A stretch of 64,000 bases of DNA from Rhizobium sp. SG_E_25_P2 (GTDB taxonomy: Bacteria; Pseudomonadota; Alphaproteobacteria; Rhizobiales; Rhizobiaceae). Position numbers and translations under genes: made by a program. Positions within the stretch are counted from its first letter, which is position 1, and every line of letters begins with the position of its first letter. The notes below the pieces were generated by a model. It was given only the letters and a program-made list of their open reading frames with translations, did no database searches and was not told where the DNA came from. The stretch lies in contig NZ_JARXVM010000023.1 of the NCBI RefSeq assembly GCF_029892285.1, forward strand, positions 28,098 to 92,097, in the 5' to 3' direction. Shown here one piece after another: positions 44,412-53,397 of the stretch.

Positions 44412-47294
44412 ATGCCCCTCGTTTCTGAAATCGACTACGGCACCCCGGCGTCCAAGTCCGAAAAGACCGTCACGCTGACCATTGACGGCCAGAAGATCAG
44501 CGTGCCCGAGGGCACCTCGATCATGCGCGCCTCGATGGAGGCCGGCATTCAGGTGCCGAAACTCTGCGCCACCGACATGGTCGACGCCTTCGGCTCCTGC
44601 CGCCTCTGTCTGGTGGAGATCGAGGGCCGCAACGGCACGCCCGCCTCCTGCACCACGCCGGTCGCCGATGGCCTGGTCGTTCACACCCAGACCTCGCGGC
44701 TGAAAGACATCCGCAAGGGCGTGATGGAGCTTTATATCTCCGACCATCCGCTCGACTGTCTCACCTGCGCGGCCAATGGCGATTGCGAATTGCAGGACAT
44801 GGCCGGCGCGGTCGGTTTGCGCGATGTGCGCTACGGCTATGAGGGCGACAACCACGTCAAGGCCCGCGCCACCGGCGGCGAAGTCAACGCCCGCTGGATG
44901 GCCAAGGACGAGAGCAATCCCTATTTCACCTATGACCCCTCCAAATGCATCGTCTGTTCGCGCTGCGTCCGCGCCTGCGAGGAAGTGCAGGGCACCTTTG
45001 CGCTGACCATCGAGGGCCGCGGTTTCGACAGCCGCGTGTCGCCCGGCATGCATGAGCAGTTTTTGAATTCCGAATGCGTCTCTTGCGGCGCTTGCGTGCA
45101 GGCCTGTCCCACCGCGACGCTGACGGAAAAGTCGGTGATCGAGATCGGCCAGCCCGAACATTCCAAGGTCACCACCTGCGCCTATTGCGGCGTCGGCTGT
45201 TCGTTCAAGGCGGAAATGCGCGGCGAAGAGCTGGTGCGCATGGTGCCCTGGAAGGATGGCAAGGCCAATCGCGGCCATTCCTGCGTCAAGGGCCGCTTCG
45301 CCTATGGCTACGCCACCCATAAGGACCGCATCCTCAACCCGATGATCCGCGACAAAATTTCCGATCCCTGGCGCGAAGTCACCTGGGCGGAGGCCTATGC
45401 GCATGTCGCCTCGGAGTTCCGCCGCATCCAGTATCAATATGGCCGCGAGTCCATCGGCGGCATCACCTCGTCGCGCTGCACCAATGAAGAAACCTATCTG
45501 GTGCAGAAGCTGATCCGCGCCGGCTTCGGAAACAACAATGTCGACACCTGCGCCCGCGTCTGCCATTCGCCTACCGGCTATGGTCTCGGCCAGGCCTTCG
45601 GCACCTCGGCCGGCACGCAGGATTTCGATTCCGTCGAGCATACCGACGTGGTCATCGTCATCGGCGCCAATCCCACCGAGGGCCATCCGGTGTTCGGCTC
45701 GCGCCTCAAGAAGCGGCTGCGTCAGGGCGCGAAACTGATCGTCATCGATCCGCGCAAGATCGAACTCGTCTCGTCCCCGCATGTGAAGGCGGAGTATCAC
45801 CTGCCGCTGAAGCCCGGCACCAATGTCGCGGTGGTCACCTCGCTTGCCCATGTCATCGTCACCGAAGGCCTGTTCAATGAGGCTTTCATCCGTGAGCGCT
45901 GCGACTGGTCGGAATTCGAGGACTGGGCGGAATTCGTCTCCGACGAACGCCACAGCCCCGAGGCTCTCGCCGCCGTCACCGGCGTCGATGCGGAGCTGGT
46001 GCGCGGCGCCGCCCGTCTGTTCGCCCGCGGCGGCAATGGCGCGATCTATTACGGTCTCGGCGTCACCGAACACAGCCAGGGCTCGACCACGGTCATGGCC
46101 ATCGCCAATCTCGCCATGGCCACCGGCAATATCGGCCGGCCCGGCGTCGGCGTGAACCCGCTGCGCGGCCAGAACAATGTCCAGGGCTCCTGCGACATGG
46201 GCTCCTTCCCACATGAACTGCCGGGCTACCGGCATGTGTCTGACGACGCCACCCGCGCCGTGTTCGAAAATCTTTGGGGCGTGACGCTTTCCAACGAGCC
46301 GGGCCTGCGCATTCCCAACATGCTGGACGCCGCCGTCGAGGGCACGTTCAAGGGCATCTATATCCAGGGCGAGGACATTCTGCAGTCCGATCCCGACACC
46401 AAGCATGTGTCGGCGGGTCTGGCGGCCATGGAATGCGTCGTAGTGCAGGATCTCTTCCTCAACGAGACGGCCAATTACGCCCATGTCTTTCTGCCGGGCT
46501 CGACCTTTCTTGAGAAGGACGGCACCTTCACCAATGCCGAGCGCCGCATCAATCGCGTCCGCCGGGTCATGAGCCCGAAAAACGGCTATGCCGATTGGGA
46601 AGTCACCCAGCATCTCGCCCAGGCGATGGGGCTCAACTGGACCTACAGCCATCCCTCCGAAATCATGGCCGAGATCGCCTCGACAACGCCCAGCTTCGCC
46701 GGCGTCAGCTATGATTATCTGGAGAAGATGGGCTCGGTGCAGTGGCCGTGCAACGAGAAGGCCCCCGAGGGTTCGCCGATCATGCATGTCAACGGCTTCG
46801 TGCGCGGCAAGGGTAAGTTCATCCGCACCGAATATGTGGCGACCGACGAAAAGACCGGCCCGCGCTTCCCGCTGCTGCTCACCACCGGCCGCGTGCTCAG
46901 CCAATACAATGTCGGCGCGCAGACGCGTCGCACCGGCAATACCGCCTGGCATCCCGAGGACCGGCTGGAAATCCATCCGCATGACGCCGAAAATCGCGGC
47001 ATTCGCGATGGCGACTGGGTGCGGCTCGCCTCCCGCGCCGGCGAGACCTCGCTGCGGGCGCTGATCACCGAAAAGGTCGCGCCGGGCGTTGTCTACACCA
47101 CCTTCCATCACCCGGTGACCCAGGCAAACGTCATCACCACCGATTTTTCCGACTGGGCGACCAACTGTCCGGAGTATAAGGTGACAGCGGTGCAAGTGTC
47201 GCCGTCGAACGGTCCGTCGGAATGGCAGGAGGATTACAGCGAACTCTCCAAGCTCTCCCGCCGCATCGCCGGCAAGCTGGAAGCTGCGGAGTAA
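44412..47294 (+). CDS. fdsA: NAD-dependent formate dehydrogenase alpha subunit FdsA (molybdopterin)
   Basis: 960 residues. Order: 2Fe-2S ferredoxin domain (CATDMVDAFGSCRLCLVEIE), His/Cys 4Fe-4S segment (CLTCAANGDCELQDMAG), two 4Fe-4S ferredoxin motifs (CIVCSRCVRACEEVQG, CVSCGACVQACPTATL), the CAYCGVGC cluster, then bis-MGD catalytic domains with active-site Cys in DTCARVCHSPTGYGLG. It oxidises formate to CO2. ATG 44412 with GGAGG upstream. Long antisense ORFs on this stretch are shadows of its codon bias. Confidence 0.95.
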   Translation: MPLVSEIDYGTPASKSEKTVTLTIDGQKISVPEGTSIMRASMEAGIQVPKLCATDMVDAFGSCRLCLVEIEGRNGTPASCTTPVADGLVVHTQTSRLKDIRKGVMELYISDHPLDCLTCAANGDCELQDMAGAVGLRDVRYGYEGDNHVKARATGGEVNARWMAKDESNPYFTYDPSKCIVCSRCVRACEEVQGTFALTIEGRGFDSRVSPGMHEQFLNSECVSCGACVQACPTATLTEKSVIEIGQPEHSKVTTCAYCGVGCSFKAEMRGEELVRMVPWKDGKANRGHSCVKGRFAYGYATHKDRILNPMIRDKISDPWREVTWAEAYAHVASEFRRIQYQYGRESIGGITSSRCTNEETYLVQKLIRAGFGNNNVDTCARVCHSPTGYGLGQAFGTSAGTQDFDSVEHTDVVIVIGANPTEGHPVFGSRLKKRLRQGAKLIVIDPRKIELVSSPHVKAEYHLPLKPGTNVAVVTSLAHVIVTEGLFNEAFIRERCDWSEFEDWAEFVSDERHSPEALAAVTGVDAELVRGAARLFARGGNGAIYYGLGVTEHSQGSTTVMAIANLAMATGNIGRPGVGVNPLRGQNNVQGSCDMGSFPHELPGYRHVSDDATRAVFENLWGVTLSNEPGLRIPNMLDAAVEGTFKGIYIQGEDILQSDPDTKHVSAGLAAMECVVVQDLFLNETANYAHVFLPGSTFLEKDGTFTNAERRINRVRRVMSPKNGYADWEVTQHLAQAMGLNWTYSHPSEIMAEIASTTPSFAGVSYDYLEKMGSVQWPCNEKAPEGSPIMHVNGFVRGKGKFIRTEYVATDEKTGPRFPLLLTTGRVLSQYNVGAQTRRTGNTAWHPEDRLEIHPHDAENRGIRDGDWVRLASRAGETSLRALITEKVAPGVVYTTFHHPVTQANVITTDFSDWATNCPEYKVTAVQVSPSNGPSEWQEDYSELSKLSRRIAGKLEAAE

Positions 47295-47319
47295 GGTTGT
47301 TGATTGCATCGGTGGCGTA

Positions 47320-47493
47320 CCCCCCTCTGCCCTGCCGGGCATCTCCCCCACAAGGGGGGAGAACCGATGGGGTATCCGCTCGCTCACCCTCTTCGATCGC
47401 GGTTTCAGCACTCGACTTCTCCATGAGGCAGGGTGAGAGCTGCCTGCTACTCTCCCCCCTTGAGGGGGAGATGTCCGGCAGGACAGAGGGGGG
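47320..47493. repeat. REP-like inverted pair between fdsA and fdhD
   Basis: Left arm about 47320-47362, right arm about 47450-47493, same family as the 44.2-kb pair but with several mismatches (CCCTGCCGGG against TCCGGCAGGA). The right end, AGAGGGGGG at 47485-47493, lies eight bases before the fdhD ATG and appears to serve as its ribosome-binding site. Confidence 0.85.
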
Positions 47494-47501
47494 TGTGACC
47501 C

Positions 47502-48332
47502 ATGCCTGAAGCGCCTGACCCCTCCCGCCGCGTCTCCGACCTCATCTTCCGCAACGGCCGCCTCTCGCAAGATCACCGCATCGTCGCCGAGGAAGCCGCC
47601 GTCGCGCTCTCCTATGGCGGCTCGACGGAAGCGGTGATGATGGCCACCCCTGCCGATCTCGAAGATTTCGCCATCGGCTTCTCATTGTCGGAAGGCATTG
47701 TCACTGGCATCGACGAGATTGAGGCGATCGCCATCGAACCCGCCTCGGGCGGCGTCGACCTGCAGATCGCGCTCAGCGACGATCTCGATCACACGCTGCG
47801 CGCCCGCCGCCGCGCCAAGGCCGGCCCTGTTGGTTGCGGCCTGTGCGGGGTGGAATCGATCGAGGAGGCGCTGAAGCCCGCCGCCGACGTCTCCGCCGCC
47901 AAACTCCGTCTCGCGCCGTCGGATATCGCGAGCGCCATGGCGGGGCTGACCGCGCGCCAGCCGCTCAATGCGGAGACCCGCGCCGTCCACGCTGCGGCTT
48001 TTTATGTTCCGGGGCAGGGACTCATCGCCGTCCGCGAGGATGTCGGCCGCCACAATGCGCTCGACAAGCTGATCGGCGCCTTGGCCCGCGCGGGCGTCGA
48101 TGGCGCGTCCGGCGCCGTGATCATGACGTCGCGGCTCTCGGTCGAACTGGTGCAGAAGACGGCCAAGCTCGGCGCGGCGGCCTTGATCGGCATTTCCGCG
48201 CCCACTGCGCTCGCCATCGATATGGCCACCCGCGCCGGTATGACGCTCATCGCGCTGGCGCGCGGCGAGGATTTCGACATTTTCACCGGCGCAGACCGGA
48301 TCATCACGGGAGACAAAGCCGATGCAGCCTGA
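47502..48332 (+). CDS. fdhD: Formate dehydrogenase accessory sulfurtransferase FdhD (FdsC)
   Basis: 276 residues. The reactive cysteine loop CGLCG (in GPVGCGLCGVESIEEAL) is intact, as are EDVGRHNALDKLIG and MTSRLSVELVQKTAKLG. FdhD passes sulfur to the molybdenum cofactor and is required for active FdsA. Its likely ribosome site is borrowed from the adjacent REP-like repeat. The 3' end overlaps fdsD by 11 bases. Confidence 0.94.
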   Translation: MPEAPDPSRRVSDLIFRNGRLSQDHRIVAEEAAVALSYGGSTEAVMMATPADLEDFAIGFSLSEGIVTGIDEIEAIAIEPASGGVDLQIALSDDLDHTLRARRRAKAGPVGCGLCGVESIEEALKPAADVSAAKLRLAPSDIASAMAGLTARQPLNAETRAVHAAAFYVPGQGLIAVREDVGRHNALDKLIGALARAGVDGASGAVIMTSRLSVELVQKTAKLGAAALIGISAPTALAIDMATRAGMTLIALARGEDFDIFTGADRIITGDKADAA

Positions 48333-48555
48333 CAAGCTCGTGCGCATGGCCAATCAGATCGCCACTTTCTTTTTGTCGCAGCCCGAGGCGGAGCGCGCGT
48401 CAGGCGTCGCTGCGCATATCAACAAATTCTGGGAGCCGCGCATGCGCCGCGCCTTCCTCGATCACATCGACGCTGGCGGCGAGGGGCTGTTGCCGCTGGT
48501 CATCGAGGCGGCAAAACTGGTCAAGCGTCCGGAGCCGTTGAAGGCGACGGGGTGA
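48322..48555 (+). CDS. fdsD: Formate dehydrogenase delta subunit FdsD
   Basis: 77 residues, a small helical subunit (LVRMANQIATFFLSQPEAER, ASGVAAHINKFWEPRMRRAF) matching the FdsD family. It is thought to help assembly or stability of the Fds complex. Last gene of fdsGBA-fdhD-fdsD; overlaps fdhD by 11 bases. Confidence 0.9.
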   Translation: MQPDKLVRMANQIATFFLSQPEAERASGVAAHINKFWEPRMRRAFLDHIDAGGEGLLPLVIEAAKLVKRPEPLKATG

Positions 48556-48659
48556 TCAATCCCGCTGCGCTGTTGCTGACTTAAACTGTCTCCACTTTGC
48601 AGCAACGCTCGACATCTTCTGTGGCGTCGAACGGAGAGACTCGCGGCGCAATGTTCGCA

Positions 48660-49097
48660 CTATGTGATGGCGTCAACGCCCATCACCTCAATCTCGAACG
48701 CACTGAAATGCCGCATATTTCGTGTGACGACGGTAAGTTGGTGATATTGCGCCGTTCCGGCGATCATCGCATCCGAAGCGCCAGGATTGAAACCATCGGT
48801 GATAGCCTTGGCTTCGAATTCTCCGGAAACCCTGGCCACGGCTGCATCGACCGGCAAGATGAAATCTCCGAGCTTCGTGACGAGCGATTGCAGCCATTGT
48901 TCGAGGCTGCGGGCCTTACGCAGGGCGCCCTTGGCCTCCAACAGTTGGATGCCTTTTTCAATTTCGTGGATCGACACGGCTGAGATGAAGATCCGGCTTT
49001 CCCGCGCTTCCGCCCAGGCAACAAAACCGTCCGGCACATTCACGCGCCCCGGAGCCAGCAGGGAGAGCACATCGGTATCGAACAGATAGCCGCTCAA
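48660..49097 (-). CDS. vapC: PIN-domain toxin (VapC/FitB type)
   Basis: 145 residues. PIN-domain acidic residues appear in YLFDTDVLSLL (Asp7), ISAVSIHEIEKGIQLL (Glu), and GASDAMIAGTAQ (Asp), then VVTRNMRHF near the end. Such toxins cut RNA and are held in check by the antitoxin encoded just upstream. The start codon is TTG, overlapping the antitoxin stop (TTGA), so translation is probably low and coupled. Confidence 0.87.
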   Translation of the reverse strand: MSGYLFDTDVLSLLAPGRVNVPDGFVAWAEARESRIFISAVSIHEIEKGIQLLEAKGALRKARSLEQWLQSLVTKLGDFILPVDAAVARVSGEFEAKAITDGFNPGASDAMIAGTAQYHQLTVVTRNMRHFSAFEIEVMGVDAIT

Positions 49098-49360
49098 AGA
49101 TCGATCTCGCGGGAAGGCATTCTGTTCCGTGAGAAAATCTCGTCGTCGAGATCGATATCGACCGGAAAGCGCTTGAGGTGATCGACCAGACTCGGGCGGT
49201 CCGCAGCCAGAGCGCGCCTCGCCGCCTCCGCCGCCTCCAAGCTGACCAAAACCGCTGCAGGTTTGCCGTGCCGAGTGATGGTCACGAATACGCCGGACGC
49301 CGCCTCATCCACCAGTCCCGACAGAGCCGCCTTGGCTTCCTTCACGCCGACACTGGCCAT
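49094..49360 (-). CDS. Phd/YefM-family antitoxin
   Basis: 88 residues from ATG 49360 (GGAG upstream). N-terminal DNA-binding fold MASVGVKEAKAALSGLVDEA, VFVTITRHGKPAAVLVSLEA; acidic C-terminal tail (VDIDLDDEIFS) that would embrace the toxin. First gene of the antitoxin-VapC pair, just after the formate dehydrogenase operon on the opposite strand. Confidence 0.85.
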   Translation of the reverse strand: MASVGVKEAKAALSGLVDEAASGVFVTITRHGKPAAVLVSLEAAEAARRALAADRPSLVDHLKRFPVDIDLDDEIFSRNRMPSREIDL

Positions 49361-49497
49361 AGAATTATCTCCGCTGTGACCACAAGAGACCACAATCTAA
49401 GCTTCTTGCGTGCAATTCACAACGCCCATGTCCACCACACTCCTGTCATGCTAGGAGGCGCTAAACCACGACCTTCCTCAAGTCCGAGACCACCTCC

Positions 49498-50001
49498 ATG
49501 CCCGCCGCCCTCTATTCCGATCTCACCGCCGATCTCCGCTCACTCCTCACCGAACTCGCCCAGACGCCTGAGCGCTTCCAGAGCTGGGATGCGCATGTCG
49601 AGCTTGCCGCCGCTGGCGGGTTGGTGGTGTTGCAGACCAAGCGGGCCAAGGGCGTGGTCGACAGCCTGTTCTGGGGGCGTCCGCCCAAGGCTGCGGAGAA
49701 CCGCCAGTTGCCGGAGGCGGCGGCTTACGCCGCCATCGACCGGTTTTTAGGGCTTGGCGCGCATCTTGGGCTCGCCGACGCCCTGCCTCCGGGCGTCACG
49801 CTCGACGAGGATTTTCCGCATTGCGCGGTGCGGCTTACCTATCGCAAAAAGGGTGCAGCGAAATCGCGGTCGCTGTCGATGATCTTCATTGGCTTCAATG
49901 CTGCGGACGATGCGCAAGATTATGCCGAGCGTCTGGGCGGCGAGTTGCCGCTGGTCGAGGCCCGGCCGTTGATGTCGGAAAAACTCCACGAGTGGACATG
50001 A
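49498..50001 (+). CDS. Hypothetical protein
   Basis: 167 residues, soluble, no signal peptide or membrane segment and no motif I recognise. It starts with a helical segment (LYSDLTADLRSLLTELAQTP) and contains mixed alpha/beta stretches (LVVLQTKRAKGVVDSLFWG, RSLSMIFIGFNAADDAQDYA). High GC at third positions supports that it is real. Upstream of cheW on the same strand, 104 bases apart. Confidence 0.65.
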   Translation: MPAALYSDLTADLRSLLTELAQTPERFQSWDAHVELAAAGGLVVLQTKRAKGVVDSLFWGRPPKAAENRQLPEAAAYAAIDRFLGLGAHLGLADALPPGVTLDEDFPHCAVRLTYRKKGAAKSRSLSMIFIGFNAADDAQDYAERLGGELPLVEARPLMSEKLHEWT

Positions 50002-50105
50002 ACCCGGCCGGCGCTTGGGCTGCTCCTGTCCTCACACCAGCCTTGCGCCAGTTTTACCCGCTATAGCGATAGGTCAATATCATCTGTCGTGACGGGGGTC
50101 GGGGC

Positions 50106-50615
50106 GTGAGCATCACTATCGGTATGAGCGGGTCGTTGGAAATCATCGCCTTCAGGGTCAATGACCAGTCCTTCTGCGTGAAAACCGGCTCGATCCGTGA
50201 AATTCGCGGCTGGGCTCCGGTCACGCCTATCCCGCATTCACCCTATGAAGTGCTGGGCGTCATCAATCTGCGCGGCACGGTGATCCCGATCATCGATCTC
50301 GCCGTCAAGCTCGGCATGCCCGGCACCGAAGCGTCCGAACGCAGCGCCATCATCGTCACCGACGTCAACAAGATGACGGTCGGCCTCTTGGTCGAGGGCG
50401 TTTCCGACATCCTCACCGTGCCCGCCGACAGTCTGCAGCCGATCCCGACCAGCGCCGGCCAAAGCACCGCCTTCGCCGACGGCATCCTGGCGCATCAGAA
50501 CCAGATGATCTGTTTCCTCAATCTCGAAAACCTGTTCTCGTCCACGCTCAGCTATGAAGGCGGCGGCGCGGTGGGCGCGGCCGGCGGCGGCGCCGGCGGC
50601 TGGGAAGAGTTTTGA
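50106..50615 (+). CDS. cheW: CheW-domain chemotaxis coupling protein
   Basis: 169 residues. SH3-like CheW barrels are evident in SLEIIAFRVNDQSFCVKTGS, INLRGTVIPIIDLAVKLGMP and GLLVEGVSDILTVPAD. It links CheA to receptors. The C-terminus is a Gly/Ala-rich tail (GGGAVGAAGGGAGG), often seen in stand-alone CheW of this order. No cheA or mcp gene is adjacent. Start GTG 50106 or ATG 50124 cannot be separated. Confidence 0.9.
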   Translation: MSITIGMSGSLEIIAFRVNDQSFCVKTGSIREIRGWAPVTPIPHSPYEVLGVINLRGTVIPIIDLAVKLGMPGTEASERSAIIVTDVNKMTVGLLVEGVSDILTVPADSLQPIPTSAGQSTAFADGILAHQNQMICFLNLENLFSSTLSYEGGGAVGAAGGGAGGWEEF

Positions 50616-50643
50616 TCTGATCGATTTGTCTTACGGAACAAGG

Positions 50644-50682
50644 ATCGCCGATCTCGCAAGGGGTCGGCGATTTTGCATTTTA
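50644..50682 (+). terminator. Terminator after cheW
   Basis: ATCGCCGA (50644-50651) pairs with TCGGCGAT (50664-50671), 12-base loop, then TTTGCATTTTAG. A moderately good rho-independent terminator 28 bases after the stop. Confidence 0.65.
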
Positions 50683-50690
50683 GCAACCTC

Positions 50691-50790
50691 TCCTTCGTCA
50701 CCCTCGGGCTTGTCCCGAGGGTCTAAGCCACCGCAAAAATGAAGCTGTCGCAGATGCTCGGGACAGGCCCGAGCATGACGACGGAGGGGA
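50691..50790. repeat. REP-like element, two-hairpin type, copy 1
   Basis: Two hairpins: CCCTCGGG/CCCGAGGG (50701-50708 with 50714-50721) and ATGCTCGGG/CCCGAGCAT (50754-50762 with 50768-50776), flanked by GTCA and TGAC. The same unit occurs in reverse orientation at about 57565-57664. It separates cheW from the convergent AGE-family gene. Confidence 0.85.
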
Positions 50791-50794
50791 CTTT

Positions 50795-52039
50795 TTACTC
50801 TTCCGTCGCCGTCAGCCCGGCCTGTTCATCCAGGATCATCCGCGTCAGCGAGCCCTCGGCGGGATAGAGCGGGATCAGGCAGGCCTGCAGCGCGTGGTAG
50901 ATGTCGCCCTTGCCGGGGAAAATCTCGTGGGCCGGCTGAAGCGTCTCGGTCAGTTCCTCATGCCAGCCGCCTCTGATGTGATCGAGATGGTGCATGGCGA
51001 TCTTGTTCCAGATCAGCCGGTAGCAATCCTCATGCATGTCGGAGGGCACATGGCGGGTGAGATAGGCGGCGGCGGCGGCGCCTTCGCACATCGGCCACCA
51101 TAGTTTCATGCGTTTGGCCGGCTGGCCCTCCCAGTCGAGAGTGTAGAAGAAGCCGCCATGCTTGCCGTCCCAGCCGAGCGCCATGGCCTGGGCGAACAGC
51201 GCCTGCGCCGCCTCGGGAATCCAGTCGAGCTTGCGGTCACCGAGCGCATAGAGCTGCAGGATCAGCCGCGCCCATTCCAAAGCATGGCCCGGAGTCGTGC
51301 CGGAAGGGCGGAACATTTCGTTGCCCTTGTAATCCTTGAGCAGCGTCCAGTTCTCGTCGAAATGCTCGCCGACCACGAAGCCCACGTCCCGCGCCTTGCG
51401 GTTGATGATCAGATCGGCGATGCGCTCGGCCATCTTGAGATAGCCGTCGTCCTCGGTCGCTTCATAGGCGGCCATCAGCGCTTCGGTCAGATGCATGTTG
51501 GAATTCTGGCCGCGATAGCCGGCAACAGGAGTCCAGTCGGCGGCAAACTCCTCGGCAATGGCGCCGTGGCTTTCTTCCCAGAATTTGGTTTCGAGAATGG
51601 TGGTGACGTCCTCTAGCATCGGATCGGCGAGCGGATGGCCGACAAGCAGCGCCGAGGAGGCGGCGAGCAGCACGAAAGCGTGGCCATAGCCCTGCTTGCT
51701 GGCGTCAACAGGGCCATTGTCGTCGACCGACCAGAAATAGCCGCCATGTTCCGGATCGCGATGCCGCTCCCAGATGAAGCGCATGCCGTGATCGATGAGA
51801 TCGGCGCAGCCCGGGCGGCCCAGGAGATGACCGATCACCATGCAATGGACCATGCGGGCGGCCAGATGGACGGGGCGGACGGGATTGTCGGCGTTGAGCA
51901 CCGCGCCGTCAGGGCCGAATTCGAAGAAGCCGCCGTTCGGATTGATCGAGCGGAACTGGAAATAATCGAACAGCTTGCCGGCTTCCGCCTTCAGCCAGTC
52001 GTGATGGGTGGGCAGATCGAGCCAGCTGGTCGCGCTCAT
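50795..52039 (-). CDS. AGE-family epimerase/isomerase
   Basis: 414 residues, an (alpha/alpha)6-barrel of the N-acylglucosamine 2-epimerase superfamily. Catalytic His regions appear in GYGHAFVLLAASSALLV, MHLTEALMAAYEAT, TTPGHALEWARLILQL and RGGWHEELTE. Could be a mannose isomerase/YihS-type aldose-ketose isomerase or a GlcNAc 2-epimerase; these cannot be separated here. Followed by an M20 amidohydrolase gene upstream on the same strand (36 bases), so probably one operon. Confidence 0.85.
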   Translation of the reverse strand: MSATSWLDLPTHHDWLKAEAGKLFDYFQFRSINPNGGFFEFGPDGAVLNADNPVRPVHLAARMVHCMVIGHLLGRPGCADLIDHGMRFIWERHRDPEHGGYFWSVDDNGPVDASKQGYGHAFVLLAASSALLVGHPLADPMLEDVTTILETKFWEESHGAIAEEFAADWTPVAGYRGQNSNMHLTEALMAAYEATEDDGYLKMAERIADLIINRKARDVGFVVGEHFDENWTLLKDYKGNEMFRPSGTTPGHALEWARLILQLYALGDRKLDWIPEAAQALFAQAMALGWDGKHGGFFYTLDWEGQPAKRMKLWWPMCEGAAAAAYLTRHVPSDMHEDCYRLIWNKIAMHHLDHIRGGWHEELTETLQPAHEIFPGKGDIYHALQACLIPLYPAEGSLTRMILDEQAGLTATEE

Positions 52040-52075
52040 GGTCAGGGTCTCCTCCCTAAAATAGTCTTTTTGGTT

Positions 52076-53245
52076 TCAGCCGAGTTCGGCCAGTCGGGTC
52101 TCGGCGAGCTTCACCCAATAGGACACGCCATAGGGAATGATCTCGTCGTTGAAATCGTAGCGCGGATTGTGAAGTCCGGCGCTGTCGCCATTGCCGATGA
52201 AGATGAAATTGCCGGGCCGGGCGTTGAGCATATAGGAGAAATCCTCCCCGCCCATCATCGCCGAGCCCTCGCCGTCGACATTGGGCGCGCCGGCGATCTC
52301 CACAGCGATGCGCACGGCGGCTTCCGTCTGGGCGCCATGATTGACGGTGACGGGATAGCCCGTATGCACCCGCACATCGGCTTCCGCGCCGAGCGCGGTG
52401 GCGACGCCCGTGACGATCTCCTTCAGCCGCGTCTGCGCCTGGTTGCGCTGCTCGGCGTTCAGCGTGCGGATGGTGCCGCCGAGATGGGCTTCGTCGGGGA
52501 TGACATTCATCGCCGTGCCGGCGTTGAATTTGGTCACGGTCACCACGGTGGATTCGAACGGATCGGTCACGCGCGAGACGATGGTCTGCAGCGCCGAGAC
52601 GATCTGCGCGGCGATGACGATCGGATCGACGCCGCGATGCGGCATGGCCGCATGCGCGCCCTTGCCGCGCACCGTGATCAGGAATTCGTCGGTCGAGGCC
52701 ATGATCGGCCCCTTGCGGGTGGCGAATTTGCCGGCGCCGAGACCCGGCAGATTGTGCATGCCATAGACCTCGGCGATGCCGAAACGCTCCATCATGCCAT
52801 CGCGCACCATGGCGTCGCCGCCGCCGCCGCCCTCTTCGGCCGGCTGGAAGATCACCGCCACCGAGCCGCAAAAATTGCGCGTCTCCGCCAGATAGCGGGC
52901 GGCGCCGAGCAGCATGGCGGTGTGTCCGTCATGGCCGCAGGCATGCATCTTGCCGGGCGTCTTGGAGGCCCATGGCTTGCCCGTCAGTTCGGTCATCGGC
53001 AGGGCGTCCATGTCGGCGCGCAGGCCGATCACCGGCCCCTCGCCCTTTGAGCCCTTGATGAGACCGACCACGCCGGTGCGCCCCAGCCCCTCGACCACCT
53101 CGTCGACGCCGAAGTCGCGCAGTTTGGCGGCCACGAAAGCGGCTGTCTGCACCACGTCGTAATTCAGTTCGGGCGTTTCATGGATGCTGCGGCGCCAGGC
53201 GGCGATTTCCGCCTGCATGTCGCTGGCGCGGTTGAGGATGGGCAT
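52076..53245 (-). CDS. M20-family amidohydrolase (hippurate hydrolase-like)
   Basis: 389 residues from ATG 53245 (AGGATCG upstream); the ORF reaches further upstream without support. Metal-binding motifs are GLRADMDALPMTE, KMHACGHDGHTAMLLGAARY and VIFQPAEEGGGGG (Glu pair), with the dimerisation domain following. These enzymes hydrolyse N-acyl or N-carbamoyl amino acids. First gene of a pair with the AGE-family isomerase. Substrate unknown. Confidence 0.88.
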   Translation of the reverse strand: MPILNRASDMQAEIAAWRRSIHETPELNYDVVQTAAFVAAKLRDFGVDEVVEGLGRTGVVGLIKGSKGEGPVIGLRADMDALPMTELTGKPWASKTPGKMHACGHDGHTAMLLGAARYLAETRNFCGSVAVIFQPAEEGGGGGDAMVRDGMMERFGIAEVYGMHNLPGLGAGKFATRKGPIMASTDEFLITVRGKGAHAAMPHRGVDPIVIAAQIVSALQTIVSRVTDPFESTVVTVTKFNAGTAMNVIPDEAHLGGTIRTLNAEQRNQAQTRLKEIVTGVATALGAEADVRVHTGYPVTVNHGAQTEAAVRIAVEIAGAPNVDGEGSAMMGGEDFSYMLNARPGNFIFIGNGDSAGLHNPRYDFNDEIIPYGVSYWVKLAETRLAELG

Positions 53246-53397
53246 TCCAGGCGATCCTTTCTCTGGACGACGACGCGGGGGAGGCGGCGCGAAAATGTCC
53301 GGAAGAATAAAAAACTTCTGCCATCTCCTTGCCATATAGGCTAAATACCGCCCGGTAAAGAAAGTTCTATGATGGCGATGGACGAGGCGAAGACGCG

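Noticed and set aside
44394..47576. Minus-strand ORF of 1060 codons opposite fdsA
   Set aside because: It mirrors a clear molybdenum formate dehydrogenase on plus; composition (His/Gly/Asp-rich, no motifs) is that of an antisense shadow of GC-rich codons.
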